A program made the position numbers and the translations under genes. Shown in pieces: positions 10,861 to 23,101 of a stretch of DNA of 64,000 nucleotides (position 1 is its first letter; each line of letters opens with the position of its first letter). The stretch is taken from contig NC_039519.1 in the NCBI RefSeq assembly GCF_003672135.1, positions 5,580,001 to 5,644,000 of the forward strand. Reading direction: 5' to 3'. The stretch comes from Ooceraea biroi. Lineage: Eukaryota; Arthropoda; Insecta; Hymenoptera; Formicidae. The notes under the pieces were generated by a model. That model did not search any database and was not told the origin of the DNA. It saw only the letters and a list, made by a program, of their open reading frames with translations.

Positions 10861-11955
10861 TTTGTGTTGCTGCGTAGCTGTAAAATGAAGTAAATAACGT
10901 GCAGTATCGTCATATTTGCTCTATTATTTTCAAGAAGAGCAAACGAGCTGCAAAGGTCATAAAAGATATGCCGTGTATGGAGATGATGCCTTAACAGGAC
11001 GCGTATGTCAAAGGTTCACCAAATTCCGTTCTGGAGATTTGAACGTCAATGATGCGCCTCGCTCCGGTCGCCCGATCGAGATGATTCAAGTAATCAAAGC
11101 TATCATCGATAAAATCCATCCAATCGGTGCGAGAGATTGCTACAGCACTTTAATATATCTCATATAAAGCGTAGAAACAATTTGCGCCAACTGGAATACG
11201 TTTCTCGCTCAATGTGTGGGTGCCGCATGAATTAAACCGAGCCAACTTGGCCACTCGCATATCCATCTGCGATTTGCTGCGGAAACGTCAAGAAAACGAT
11301 CATTTTTGAAGCGGTTAGTGACAGGAGATGAAAATGGTCGTCTATGAGAATGTAACGCGGAAAAGATCATGGGACACAGCAGCGAGCCACCACAAACAAC
11401 CTCGAAGGCAGGATTTGCATCCGAAGAAGATCATGCTCTCCGTATGTGGGATTTCAAAGGTGTCACTTACTACGAGCTGTTTACCGTAAGCAAAACAATT
11501 GATTCAACCATATACTGCTCGACAGTTAACAAAATTGGACCAAGCACTCCGCAAAAAACGTCCAGAATTGATAAATCGAAAAGGTGTTGTCTTCCACCAC
11601 AATAACGCCAGACCTCACAACATCATTGACAACTCGGAACAAATTACTCAGTCTTGGCTGGGATGTTTTGCCTCATCCTGCGTATTCACCGGACCTGGCC
11701 CTTCCGATTATCATTTATTCGGTCGTTGCAAAACTCTTTAAACGGAAAAATCTTCAAGGATGAAGAAACGTCAAAAGACACCTGATGGTTTTTCGCCGAT
11801 AAGCCAGATGTTTTACGAACGCGGCATAATGAAGTTGGTGGAAAGATGAGAAGATCATCAAAAAATGGTCCAATTATAATTGATTAAAATTTATCGTGAT
11901 AAAAAATTGTATTTTCCATCCCTAAAAAACCGAACCAACTTATTTGCCAACCCAA
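10861..11955 (+). pseudogene. M1 mariner, 5'-truncated and frame-broken copy at a contig end
   Basis: Plus-strand copy of the M1 mariner, starting just before the transposase ATG and ending at the terminal repeat (TTGCCAACCCAA). Relative to the 23102-24389 copy it has many one-base insertions and deletions that break the frame every 50-150 bp, plus the shared change of the second catalytic Asp to Asn. It ends 16 bp before the N gap. The error type suggests unpolished long-read consensus rather than natural decay. Confidence 0.75.
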
Positions 11956-11971
11956 TATATTTATCAAAGGC

Positions 11972-12071
11972 NNNNNNNNNNNNNNNNNNNNNNNNNNNNN
12001 NNNNNNNNNNNNNNNNNNNNNNNNNNNNNNNNNNNNNNNNNNNNNNNNNNNNNNNNNNNNNNNNNNNNNNN
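11972..12071. other. assembly gap, 100 N
   Basis: Exactly 100 Ns, the usual placeholder for a scaffold join of unknown size. Sequence on both sides belongs to the triplicated MITE/mariner block, and both flanks are error-rich. Confidence 0.99.
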
Positions 12072-12324
12072 GCAGATGAGTTGTTATCGGCAGTGGTTCA
12101 CAGGTCGTGTTCGCACGTGAGGACCATTTCACTAGCCATCCCACCCGCGCTGTTACTCGGTACTGCAAAAAGCACGCTATCCGAAAAGTGAACGAAAACG
12201 TGATGTTCTTTTTGGGAAAAACAAAGCAGTTTAGAGCACATACGTTTATATGACCTTTTCTTCTTAAAATAAGCCAAGGAAAATCCTCCTATAAGTTTGT
12301 CTACTTTACTTAGGAAACACCCCG
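12072..12324. mobile_element. partial F4 MITE at contig start (inverted)
   Basis: Ends TAGGAAACACCCCG at 12324, the inverted terminus of the 27064-27648 element. The contig starts inside the region corresponding to that element's GC-rich hairpin. Bases 12072-12150 align only poorly to the other copy. Confidence 0.65.
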
Positions 12325-14481
12325 TATACTCGCGAGCAGCATAATAAATTATATCAACCAATATAACGAGAAAAAATTGAACAATAAACTATAATCATGA
12401 TTAGATTGCAGCATCTTTAATAAATACGAATAAAAATAATTGAAACTTTTTCATCTTAACTATTCTTTGATCGCGTGTATTTAACGCACCGTATCTCTAA
12501 TAGTCGTGTCTCTAATAGCATCGCGAAACCTATGCATATTCGATTAAAGTGGATGAATAATTAAATACGCAATAATATAATAATTATATAAATTCGAGAA
12601 ATTTACTCGAAATCTGTGGGCGCCGTACTTGGCGCAAACTGCTGCGGCGAATTTCAGTACCGCTTCGGTTCGAAAATTATGCATGTCTACGGCGAAAAAT
12701 GAAATTAATGATTTAATGGTATAAATCTATCATCAAAAATATTACAGATATAACATAGGAAGTATAATACAGATTCAAAAAACTGAAAAAAATGTTGGAT
12801 CTAAAACCACATTTGTCTTATGAAAATGAACTTCTAAAATGAACACATAAGATTTATACCAATCTTCAATCAAATAAATTCGTATATGCATGCACAAATC
12901 TACATAGAAAAGCATTCACTTCTATTACAGTAAATTCGCACTGAGTGTTATATAAAAATATATCCACCACCATAGAAAATACTGTTGCTTATATTACGGA
13001 CCAGCCAGCGATTCAGGATCGGCCGCAGTTGCTGCTTACTCCTGAAACAAAAATCATGAAAAGCTGAGTAACTTTCAGACACGCATTTAATAATACATAA
13101 AGTAAATAATAATATACTGAACTTAATAAATTTATAATGTACTAAAAATTTAATAAAAACATAACAATCTAATAATATCGAAAAATAAAAAATATTCTAT
13201 AAAAAATATTAAATTATTAAATCTATATTAAATTTATATTAATATATTAAATCTATATTAAATATATTTAAAAATATTAAATCCTTGCGGCGTTACGTTG
13301 CGATTTGAAGTAATTTAACAATGAATCATTGGATCACCGTAAAAGAGCACAAATATAAAATGGAATTTGACCATTACCTTCGAACCGATCCTGCTTGGCC
13401 CCGAAGGTTACGGTGCCCGCTTGTCGCCGAGATCATAACATACGTTTAATCTGTACAGAAATAATTATTCCACCTTTTTGAGTTGCAATTAACTTGTGAT
13501 TAATTGATGCAAGTCACATTTCATGGGAGAATTGTTTTATCTCATTAATGAAATATAAAACAAGGAAATGTGACTTTTGGTTAAATAATCTATTCATTAT
13601 CACGTTATTGGCAAGTAATTGGGTGGTTGGTGGCGGTATCCGCCCCGCTGCCTCCCTTTTCCCTCTTGTCAGTCTTGGTGCACTCGCGAACATACGGCAC
13701 TCTCGATGCGACAGCTTCGCGAAGTGCTAAGACACGGCTAAAACTATTCCCTCGCAGTCACCTCAATATACTGAAACGAAGGAAAGAGAGAGTGAGTTTT
13801 ATTGATGCATTGGAATTTTATATTTCGTATAAAGTTTCATTCACGACAATTGTACATATAATTATGAAGTTAGTTTCGATATTTTCTACTTGCGATGCTA
13901 TTAGCATCTTATCAATTTTATATTCTGAAGTTAATTTAATTTAATTATATTTATTGTCAGGTGAATATTATCACAACTTTGTTCAATGGAAGTATGCAAC
14001 GTAATCGCATAAACGTGATCAAAGACGAAAGCTATCGAGATTATCCATGATTTGCCATATCGCGACTTTTTACTTACTTTTCGATGGAGAATAAAATCTG
14101 CAATAAAAAGTTGGGGTTTTCAATTTAAGAATTGAAGGTGATCTTCGCGTGCTTCAAACGACTATTCAAGGTCAAACCAATGGTATCTTATGTCCCCTCG
14201 AAATCGTGACATGTCTGTCTGAAACATTTTTTCGTATCTCTTTTAGTTTTTTAAAAAATCGACTGTATAAATTAAAATGGGCCACCCTGTATATATATAA
14301 TAATAATAATTAGGAGAGTTAGTTAAATTAATAATTATTCGTGTATTATTCACATTTGTGTATAATATCAAATTCCATGAATACGATCTCATACATATGA
14401 TTAATTACAAAAGCTATCGAAAAATTCAAAGTGGAGAATTATATCGCAAATTTGTTCTTGAAATCCGATCAAACTCATAAA
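12325..14481. other. inverted copy of the 24884-27063 interval
   Basis: No independent gene. It contains the F5 terminus (GGGCCACCCTG ending at 14289) and a degraded copy of the possible exon pair described at 25924-26490. Here the first exon-like block is altered by several substitutions and indels, and its frames are closed. Confidence 0.5.
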
Positions 14482-16749
14482 CTACCCATACAGCACCGAT
14501 TAATACAGAAAGCTTTCAGGAAGGTTTTAAAAATCATTCAAGATTTCACATTTCATATGCAACATTTCTCAAAGGATTCCGCAATATGTCTATCGAAATG
14601 TTGCAACAGAAATGTTTCTAAAACCTACCACGTGCAATAAATTTGAAAAAAATGTGAATATTGTAAAAAGTAAAATTATATATATATATACCTAGACCAA
14701 GTATTCGATCTTTAGTGAAGCTACCCAGTTGACAAAAAAATGCGTTATCTTCACGTATCCTTTTTTTTCTTTCAAATATAAGCGTTGGTTGAACAGAGAA
14801 TTATATATCTATATAATTCTTTCCTTTTAATCAACTATTTGGAGGAAGAAAAAGGGAAATATATAATATAAGAATGGCTCTTTGTCAATGTGCCAACAAT
14901 TGACGCTTTTTAAAGGGAAACTTGGTGAATACTTGGTTTAGCTATGTATGTGTATATCTATATACATCTTATATATTAGGTTGGCAAATAAGTTCGTTCG
15001 GTTTTTGCTTCGGTGCAACTTCTTTCCAATTCACTCTTGTTTTTCTCGATACTACGCGCAACTTCAGAGTGCATTTAAAAGTACATGTTTCACATAACCT
15101 TTCTGTAAATTTTGGTTTGACTAACATCAATATTGTGTGTGCTGCGTAGCTGTAAAAATGGAAGTAAATAACGTGCAGTATCGTCATATTTTGCTCTATT
15201 ATTTCAAGAAGAGCAAACGAGCTGCAAAGGCTCATAAAAGATATGCCGTGTTTATGGAGATGATGCCTTAACAGAACGCGTATGTCAAAAGTGGTTCACC
15301 AAATTCCGTTCTGGAGATTTTGACGTCAATGATGCGCCTCGCTCCGGTCGCCCGATCGAGATTGATTCAAGTAATGTCAAAGCTATCATCGATAAAAATC
15401 CTCCCAATCGGTGCGAGAGATTGCTACAGCACTTAATATCTCATATAAAGCGTAGAAAACAATTTGCGCCAACTGGAATACGTTTCTCGGCTCAATGTGT
15501 GGGTGCCGCATGAATTAACCGAGGCCAACTTGGCCACTCGCATATCCATCTGCGATTTGCTGCGGAAACGTCAAAAACGATCCATTTTTGAAGCGGTTAG
15601 TGACAGGAGATGAAAAATGGGTCGTCTATGAGAATGTAACGCGGAAAAGATCATGGGGACACAGCAGCGGACCCACAAACAACCTCGAAGGCAGGATTGC
15701 ATCCGAAGAAGATCATGCTCTTCCGTATGGTGGGATTTCAAGTGTCACTTACTACGAGCTGTTACCGTCAAGCAAACAATTGATTCAACATATACTGCTC
15801 GCAGTTAACAAAATTGGACCAGCACTCCGCAAAAAACGTCCAAATTGATAAATCGAAAAGGTGTTGTCTTCCACCACAATAACGCCAGACCTCACACATC
15901 ATTGACAACTCGGAACAAATTACTCAGTCTTGGCTGGGATGTTTTGCCTCATCCTGCGTATTCACCGGACCTGGCCCTTCCGATTATCATTTATTCCGGT
16001 CGTTGCAAAACTCTTTAAACGGAAAAATTTCAAGGATGAAGAGAACGTCAAAAGACACCTGGATTGGTTTTTCGCCGATAAGCCTCAGATGTTTACGAAC
16101 GCGGCATAATGAAGTTGGTGGAAGATGGCAAGAAGTCATCAATAAAAATGGTCAATATATAATTGATTAAAATTTATTTCGTGTATCAAAAATTGTATTT
16201 TATTCCACCTTAAAAAACGAACCAACTTATTTGCCAACCCAATATATTATGTATTTTTTCATTAAGCATATTTATTATATTAATTAGATTGCAAATATTA
16301 AATAAAAACGTACAATAAAAATAATAAATACATTTTATATATAATTTTATTATAACTTTTAGTATTTGCAATCTTCTGAATACTCGTATAATAAATTTAA
16401 ATATAATTTCTGAAGTATTTTCAATTGATTTTAATAAGAGCTTTGTAATTTGTGTGCAACATCATAGGAAAGTTTCAAACTTATTTCAATTAACCTTCAG
16501 TAATATATCAAAAAGATCTCAGCTATTTTAATCATCTTTCGGCAATATTTCAGAAAGGTTGCAGATTGATCTGTACCTTTCAGCAACCTTTCTATAAGGT
16601 TTTGAATGCAAGTGTCGCGGACATTTTGCTATTCCGGAGTTGTCTCATAACTGTTGCAGAAACATTTTGCAATGTTTATGAGATGCTTTCATCTGTCAGA
16701 TGAAATACTTCTGAAATATTTCTGAAATGTTTTCGTGCCGTATGGGTAG
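14482..16749. mobile_element. element X, inverted copy, interrupted by mariner
   Basis: Termini CTACCCATACAGCAC (14482) and GTGCCGTATGGGTAG (16749) form an inverted pair differing at one position. The M1 mariner copy 14976-16242 is nested inside. Inverted counterpart of 22592-24883. Confidence 0.65.
14976..16242 (+). pseudogene. M1 mariner, frame-broken copy in the left palindrome arm
   Basis: Full-length mariner with termini TTAGGTTGGCAAATAAGTTC and its complement, and TA on both sides (14974-14975, 16243-16244). The transposase region (ATG near 15160) shows the same HHNNARPH change as the other M1 copies plus numerous private one-base deletions, so no frame longer than about 90 codons survives. 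The private errors are of the homopolymer-length kind. Confidence 0.8.
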
Positions 16750-17510
16750 AGTGAGATTTATATGCACACGCTCGTATGCACTAAACTTGTTGATAGATTC
16801 TAAACGAATTTGTTATAATATTCAGTTAAAAATGACTTATAGATAAAATAGTATTGCTCATTACTTTATAATGTGATCGCGTCGAAGGGTAACCTAGCTG
16901 GGAATGACGCGGCTTGGTAGCGTCAAAGTTGAGTTGGCTTATTCTATCTTCTATTATTTTCGCTAATCTTTATTCTTTTCTTTGTCTCTCGAACGCCTGC
17001 GTGTACGCGTAGTGCAAAAATGTAAAAGTATACGGAACCAAATCGTTTTATTAAATGTTATAATTGTACATTTGCGTATGACTGATACAATGCGAAAAAT
17101 ACACTCGATTGCGTTAATTACGTACTTGATCGCGTTAACCGCTCGCGTTAACAGGCATCCGAAAGACTGACTTACTTTCCGCTCGATTCTGCGTCGTCAA
17201 TGCCCGTTCCGAGCCTCCTTCTTTCTCTTCCGTGTGATTCTTTAGGGCTCGTGAAAAAAACGACACTTTTCATACGATTATTTTAATATGCGACACTCCG
17301 ATGCAATGGTTACAGTTATGCACAATGTATTACGCGAAAATAATTACGCGCGAAACTTTTGTCGCGCGCGTACACGTACTCAGTTAGTCAGTTCAGCGTC
17401 TGTAAAACACGACAAAGCAAATATTAGTTCCTTTGATTTATATTTCAAATCGTCAAATATATTCTCCAGGAAATATTTATCTGAATATATATATTATATA
17501 CAAGGGTGTC

Positions 17511-18256
17511 CCGGGTTTTAACCGACAAACTGCGGGAGAATATTCTACTAGTGGAAATAAGAAAAAATTCTTATATCGAGTTTGCTTGAAATGCTTTATT
17601 ACAAAGTTATAAACCAATATTGAAAAGAAATATGAGATAAGTAACGACGGAACATAGTGTAGAATTTGCAAGGTCGAAGATGTTTATGTTACGTGTATTC
17701 ACGTGTATTCATGTTCACTATGTTGAAACGATTCAGTATGATTGTTACTTTCACAACAGTAGCTGTTAGATTTCAATCGTCGTGTCAACTAGCAATTACT
17801 ATCAGAATGCCAAAAGTGTTTTCAAATGAGGAATACACTGATATTCATTTCGTGTACGGATTCTGTGACGGAAATGCACGAGCTGCCGTACGAGAGTATC
17901 AACGTAGATTTCCTAACAGGAGAGCACCAGATAGATTTAAAGCACAGAATTACTAATTCAGTTACTGAGATACAACCAAATTTTCAGGAATGTCGTACCG
18001 TAACAAATTCCGTACTACGCGATGTCTAGCTTGTATCGATGCGCAAGGACAACATTTTGAAATGCGTCCTAAATCATTGCGTAGATAATTTATATTTTTG
18101 TGAAAAAATCCGTTATTACTTATCTGATATTTCTTTCAATATTGGTTTATACTTTGTAATAAAGCATTTCTAGCAAACTCGATATAAGAATTTTTTCTTA
18201 TTTCCACTAGTAGAATATGCTCCCGCAGTTTGTCGGTTAAAACCCGGGACACCCTG
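17511..18256. mobile_element. F3 MITE, inverted copy
   Basis: Inverted counterpart of 21072-21832, with several one-base deletions (for example, one base is missing from the AAACTCGATATAAG side of the TIR). The transposase remnant runs on the plus strand from the ATG at 17807, with its HFVYGFCDGNA motif intact, to about 18070. Confidence 0.75.
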
Positions 18257-18285
18257 TATATATATATATAATATATCCAGGCAGC

Positions 18286-19022
18286 ACATGTTAGCCTAAT
18301 ATATGTTTCTTAGACGTATCTAATGTCTAAGAACATAAAGTACCATTTAAGAAACTTTTTAAATAGAAACCGTTTTAGACCGAAATTTTAAAAACGTATT
18401 TTTCACGTTTCCACAGAAACGAAAAATGTGTTTTATTAAATTGATTTGAAATTATATAATTAATATAGAAAAAATAGTAATTTCTACTTTGCGAGTATTC
18501 ATTATTTTTACATCATACATTTCAATGTACTCGATTATGGAACAAGAGAACAAAATCAACACAAGTGTGTGTGATTCCACCTCTGATTCACCAAGCGACC
18601 GTAGATGGCCAGGCCAGACGTGACGTTCTCGCAAGTAACATTGTGTTATCACCTATAATAACCATCCGGAAACCGATCCAATACTCTTTTCTTTTGAAAC
18701 TTTTGGATCACTATTACTTGAAGTGATATTTCAAAAAGTGAGATTCCACTACACGAAATTTAGAGAGTAATCCATAAAATATAAAAATCTAGTTTTTTAC
18801 AAAAATGTGACTTACTCTGTCTATCTTTGAGGCACTGATATATAGAATTGATAAATATTTTTCTGATGGTTTCTGAACGTTTTTTTGCCGAAAAAGAAAC
18901 GTTTCTCCTAACGTTTTTTCGTTGGCATTTTTCTCCTAATAAACGTTTCAATAAAATGGTTATGAACGTTACGGCAAAACGTTTAATGAAACGGTTTTGA
19001 AACCAATGTGTGCTGCCTGGGA
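18286..19022. mobile_element. F2 MITE, inverted copy
   Basis: Inverted counterpart of 20291-21052. Left end shortened to TCCAGGCAGCACATG, right end TGTGCTGCCTGGGA, with TA microsatellite on both sides. Confidence 0.7.
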
Positions 19023-19369
19023 TATATATATATATATATTATATAATATATATATATATATTCTATTATACATTCGCGCGATTCGAAAATATTCTAGTCA
19101 AGAAGTTAACACGCTTTTTTAGAATAGGATTCATGAGAAAAGAATATATTTAAACAGAACTCTATTTCAATCCGTCTTATTTATTGATATAATATTTAAT
19201 TGCTTAATTTACATGCTGAAGGAACGTTTAGAGAGATTATTTGAATTTAAGCATTCAGATATCGCGATATCGAGATCCGCGGATATTGCGTCGCGATTTG
19301 AAAGATGTAACAGCACGATTCAATACGACGGAAAACAACGTCCTCGCGAGTCCCGACCATAAACATACA

Positions 19370-19935
19370 CAGGGTGTCCCGAATTTAAATGTCCAAACTT
19401 CGGGAGCGTGTAGGGGATGATAAATGAAAAATAAAAAGTCCTTTAGAGATACGTCGTTTTTACTCGTTTTGGAAAAATCGCAAAAAAGAAAACGTAGATT
19501 TCATGCAGCGATGACTCGTCGCTCCGGAATTCTTCTGTTGAAAATCGGCGTCCCGCGCATACTCTCGCACTTCCTTTGTTTGTTTACATTTCTGCTTCTC
19601 TCCTATAAATTCGTCAGTTACTCATCAGAAGCCCACCGAGTGAATTACTCCTGTGACAATGCCGGGTACATGTTCTAACGTTGAATATGCTGATATGGTT
19701 TTCGTGTATGGTTTCTGTGACGGTAATGCTAGGAGGCGGTGCGAGAGATGCGCGCCGATTTTCAAACAGAAGAATTCCGGAGCGACGAGTCATCGCTGCA
19801 TGAAATCTACGTTTTCTTTTTGCGATTTTTTCCAAAACGAAGTAAAAACGAGCGTATCTCTAAAGGACTTTTTATTTTTCATTTATCATCCCCTACACGC
19901 TCCCGAAGTTTGGACATTTAAATTCGGGACACCCT
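19370..19935. mobile_element. F1 MITE at the axis of the large palindrome
   Basis: Same element as 7159-7724, including the truncated DUF4817 start (ATG at 19659). Both outer flanks are the same sequence in opposite orientation (CATAAACATACA before, TGTATGTTTATG after), namely the right flank of the 7159 copy. The palindrome therefore turns around inside this long-TIR element, and its original left flank (7100-7158) is absent here. Confidence 0.85.
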
Positions 19936-20251
19936 GTGTATGTTTATGGTCGGGACTCGCGAGGACGTTGTTTTCCGTCGTATTTGAATCGTGCTGTTAC
20001 ATCTTCAAATCGCGACGCAATATCCGCGGATCTCGATATCGCGATATCTGAATGCTTAAATTCAAATAATCTCTCTAACGTTCCCTTTCAGCATGTAAAT
20101 TAAGCAATTAAATTATTATATCAATAAATAAGACGGATTGAAATAGAGTTCTGTTTAAATATATTCTTTTCTCATGAATCCTATTCTAAAAAAGGCGTGT
20201 TAACTTCTTGACTAGGAAATATGTTCGAATCGCGCGAATGTATAATAGAAA

Positions 20252-20290
<39 letters not shown>

Positions 20291-20294
<4 letters not shown>

Positions 20295-21052
20295 AGGCAG
20301 CACACATTGGTTTCAAAACCGTTTCATAAACGTTTTGGCCGTAACGTTTCATAACCATTTTATTGAAACGTTTATTTAGGAGAAAAATGTCCAACGAAAA
20401 AACGTTAGGAGAAACGTTTCTTTTTCGGCAAAAAAACGTTTCAGAAACCATCAGAAAAATATTTATCAATTCTATATATCAGTGCCTCAAAGATAGACAG
20501 AGTTAAGTCACATTTTTGTAAAAACTAGATTTTTATATTTTATGGATTACTCTCTAAATTTCGTGTAGTGGAATCTCACTCTTTTGAAATATCACTTCAA
20601 GTAATAGTGATCCCAAAAGTTTCAAAAGAAAAGAGTATTGGATCGGTTTTCCGGATGGTTATTTATAAGGTGATAACACAAATGTTACTTGCGAGAACGT
20701 CACGTCTGGCCTGGCCATCTATCGGTCGCTTGGTGAATCAGAGGTGGGAATCACACACACTTGTGTTGATTTTTGTCTCTTGTTCCATAATCGAGTACAT
20801 TGAAATGTATGATGTAAAAATAATGAATACTCGCAAAGTAGAAATTACTATTTTTTCTATATTAATTATATAATTTCAAATCAATTTAATAAAACACATT
20901 TTTCGTTTCTGTGGAAACGTGAAAAATACGTTTTTAAAATTTCGGTCTAAAAACGGTTTCTATTTAAAAAGTTTCTTAAATGGTACTTTATGTTTCTTAG
21001 ACATTAGATACGTCTAAGAAACATATATTAGGCTAACATGTGCTGCCTGGGA
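20291..21052. mobile_element. F2 MITE, direct copy
   Basis: Termini TCCCAGGCAGCACA and TGTGCTGCCTGGGA. Almost base-for-base the same as 8081-8842, differing mainly in homopolymer length. Flanked by TA repeats. Confidence 0.75.
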
Positions 21053-21071
21053 TATATTATATATATATATA

Positions 21072-21832
21072 CAGGGTGTCCCGGGTTTTAACCGACAAAC
21101 TGCGGGAGCATATTCTACTAGTGGAAATAAGAAAAAATTCTTATATCGAGTTTGCTTAGAAATGCTTTATTACAAAGTTATAAACCAATATTGAAAAGAA
21201 ATATCAGATAAGTAATAACGGATTTTTTCACAAAAATATAAATTATCTACGCAATGATTTAGTGACGCATTTCAAAATGTTGTCCTTGCGCATCGATACA
21301 AGCTAGACATCGACGTAGTACGGAATTTGTTACGGTACGACATTCCTGAAAATTTGGTTGTATCTCAGTAACTGAATTAGTAATTCGTTGCTTTAAATCT
21401 ATCTGGTGCTCTCCTGTTAGGAAATCTACGTTGATACTCTCGTACGGCAGCTCGTGCATTTCCGTCACAGAATCCGTACACGAAATGAATATCAGTGTAT
21501 TCCTCATTTGAAAACACTTTTGGCATTCTGATAGTAATTGCTAGTTGACACGACGATTGAAATCTAACAGCTACTGTTGTGAAAGTAACAATCATACTGA
21601 ATCGTTTCAACATAGTGAACATGAATACACGTGAATACACGTAACATAAACATCTTCGACCTTGCAAATTCTACACTATGTTCCGTCGTTACTTATCTCA
21701 TATTTCTTTTCAATATTGGTTTATAACTTTGTAATAAAGCATTTCTAAGCAAACTCGATATAAGAATTTTTTCTTATTTCCACTAGTAGAATATTCTCCC
21801 GCAGTTTGTCGGTTAAAACCCGGGACACCCTG
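21072..21832. mobile_element. F3 MITE, direct copy
   Basis: Same termini and length as 8862-9622. Apparently identical sequence by eye, which for a non-autonomous element and its flanks suggests the same locus assembled twice. Confidence 0.85.
21259..21526 (-). pseudogene. deleted DUF4817-type transposase, second copy
   Basis: Identical in layout to 9049-9316: N-terminal helix-turn-helix start from the ATG at 21526, internal deletion and frame change, then a C-terminal GQHFEMRH end at 21259. No catalytic residues. Confidence 0.6.
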
Positions 21833-22591
21833 TATATATATATATATATATTCAGATAAATATTTCCTGGAGAATATATTTGACGATTTGAAATATAAAT
21901 CAAAGGAACTAATATTTGCTTTGTCGTGTTTTACAGACGCTGAACTGACTAACTGAGTACGTGTACGCGCGCGACAAAAGTTTCGCGCGTAATTATTTTC
22001 GCGTAATACATTGTGCATAACTGTAACCATTGCATCGGGAGTGTCGCATATTAAAATAATCGTATGAAAAGTGTCGTTTTTTTCACGAGCCCTAAAGAAT
22101 CACACGGAAGAGAAGAAGGAGGCTCGGAACGGGCATTGACGACGCAGAATCGAGCGGAAAGTAAGTCAGTCTTTCGGATGCCTGTTAACGCGAGCGGTTA
22201 ACGCGATCAAGTACGTAATTATACGCAATCGAGTGTATTTTTCGCATTGTATCAGTCATACGCAAATGTACAATTATAACATTTAATAAAACGATTTGGT
22301 TCCGTATACTTTTTACATTTTTGCACTACGCGTACACGCAGGCGTTCGAGAGACAAAGAAAAGAATAAAGATTAGCGAAAATAATAGAAGATAGAATAAG
22401 CCAACTCAAACTTGAGCGCTACCAAGCCGCGTCATTCCCAGCTAGGTTACCCTTCGACGCGATCACATTAATAAGTAATGAGCAATTACTATTTTATCTA
22501 TAAGTCATTTTTAACTGAATATTATAACAAATTCGTTTAGAATCCTATCAACAAGTTTAGTGCATACGAGCGTGTGCATATAAATCTCACT
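21833..22591. other. unclassified interval, copy of 9623-10380
   Basis: No gene seen. Matches the block in the first contig base for base apart from a T-run length difference near 22320. Confidence 0.4.
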
Positions 22592-23101
22592 CTACCCATA
22601 CGGCACGAAAACATTTCAGAAATATTTCAGAAGTATTTCATCTGACAGATGAAAGCATCTCATAAACATTGCAAAATGTTTCTGCAACAGTTATGAGACA
22701 ACTCCGGAATAGCAAAATGTCCGCGACACTTGCATTCAAAACCTTATAGAAAGGTTGCTGAAAGGTACAGATCAATCTGCAACCTTTCTGAAATATTGCC
22801 GAAAGATGATTAAAATAGCTGAGATCTTTTTGATATATTACTGAAGGTTAATTGAAATAAGTTTGAAACTTTCCTATGATGTTGCACACAAATTACAAAG
22901 CTCTTATTAAAATCAATTGAAAATACTTCAGAAATTATATTTAAATTTATTATACGAGTATTCAGAAGATTGCAAATACTAAAAAGTTATAATAAAAATT
23001 ATATATAAAATGTATTTATTATTTTTATTGTACGTTTTTATTTAATATTTGCAATCTAATTAATATAATAAATATGCTTAATGAAAAAAATACATAATAT
23101 A

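Larger units (their letters stand above)
12072..19653. repeat. left arm of a large palindrome (inverted copy)
   Basis: Every landmark of 19654-27300 recurs here in reverse order and orientation (coordinate sums about 39,300-39,400): F4 end 12324, F5 terminus 14289, element X 14482-16749 with mariner 14976-16242, F3 17511-18256, F2 18286-19022 and the F1 element straddling the axis. Compared with the other arm, this one has frequent one-base deletions and some more diverged patches (for example 13381-13430). Confidence 0.85.
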
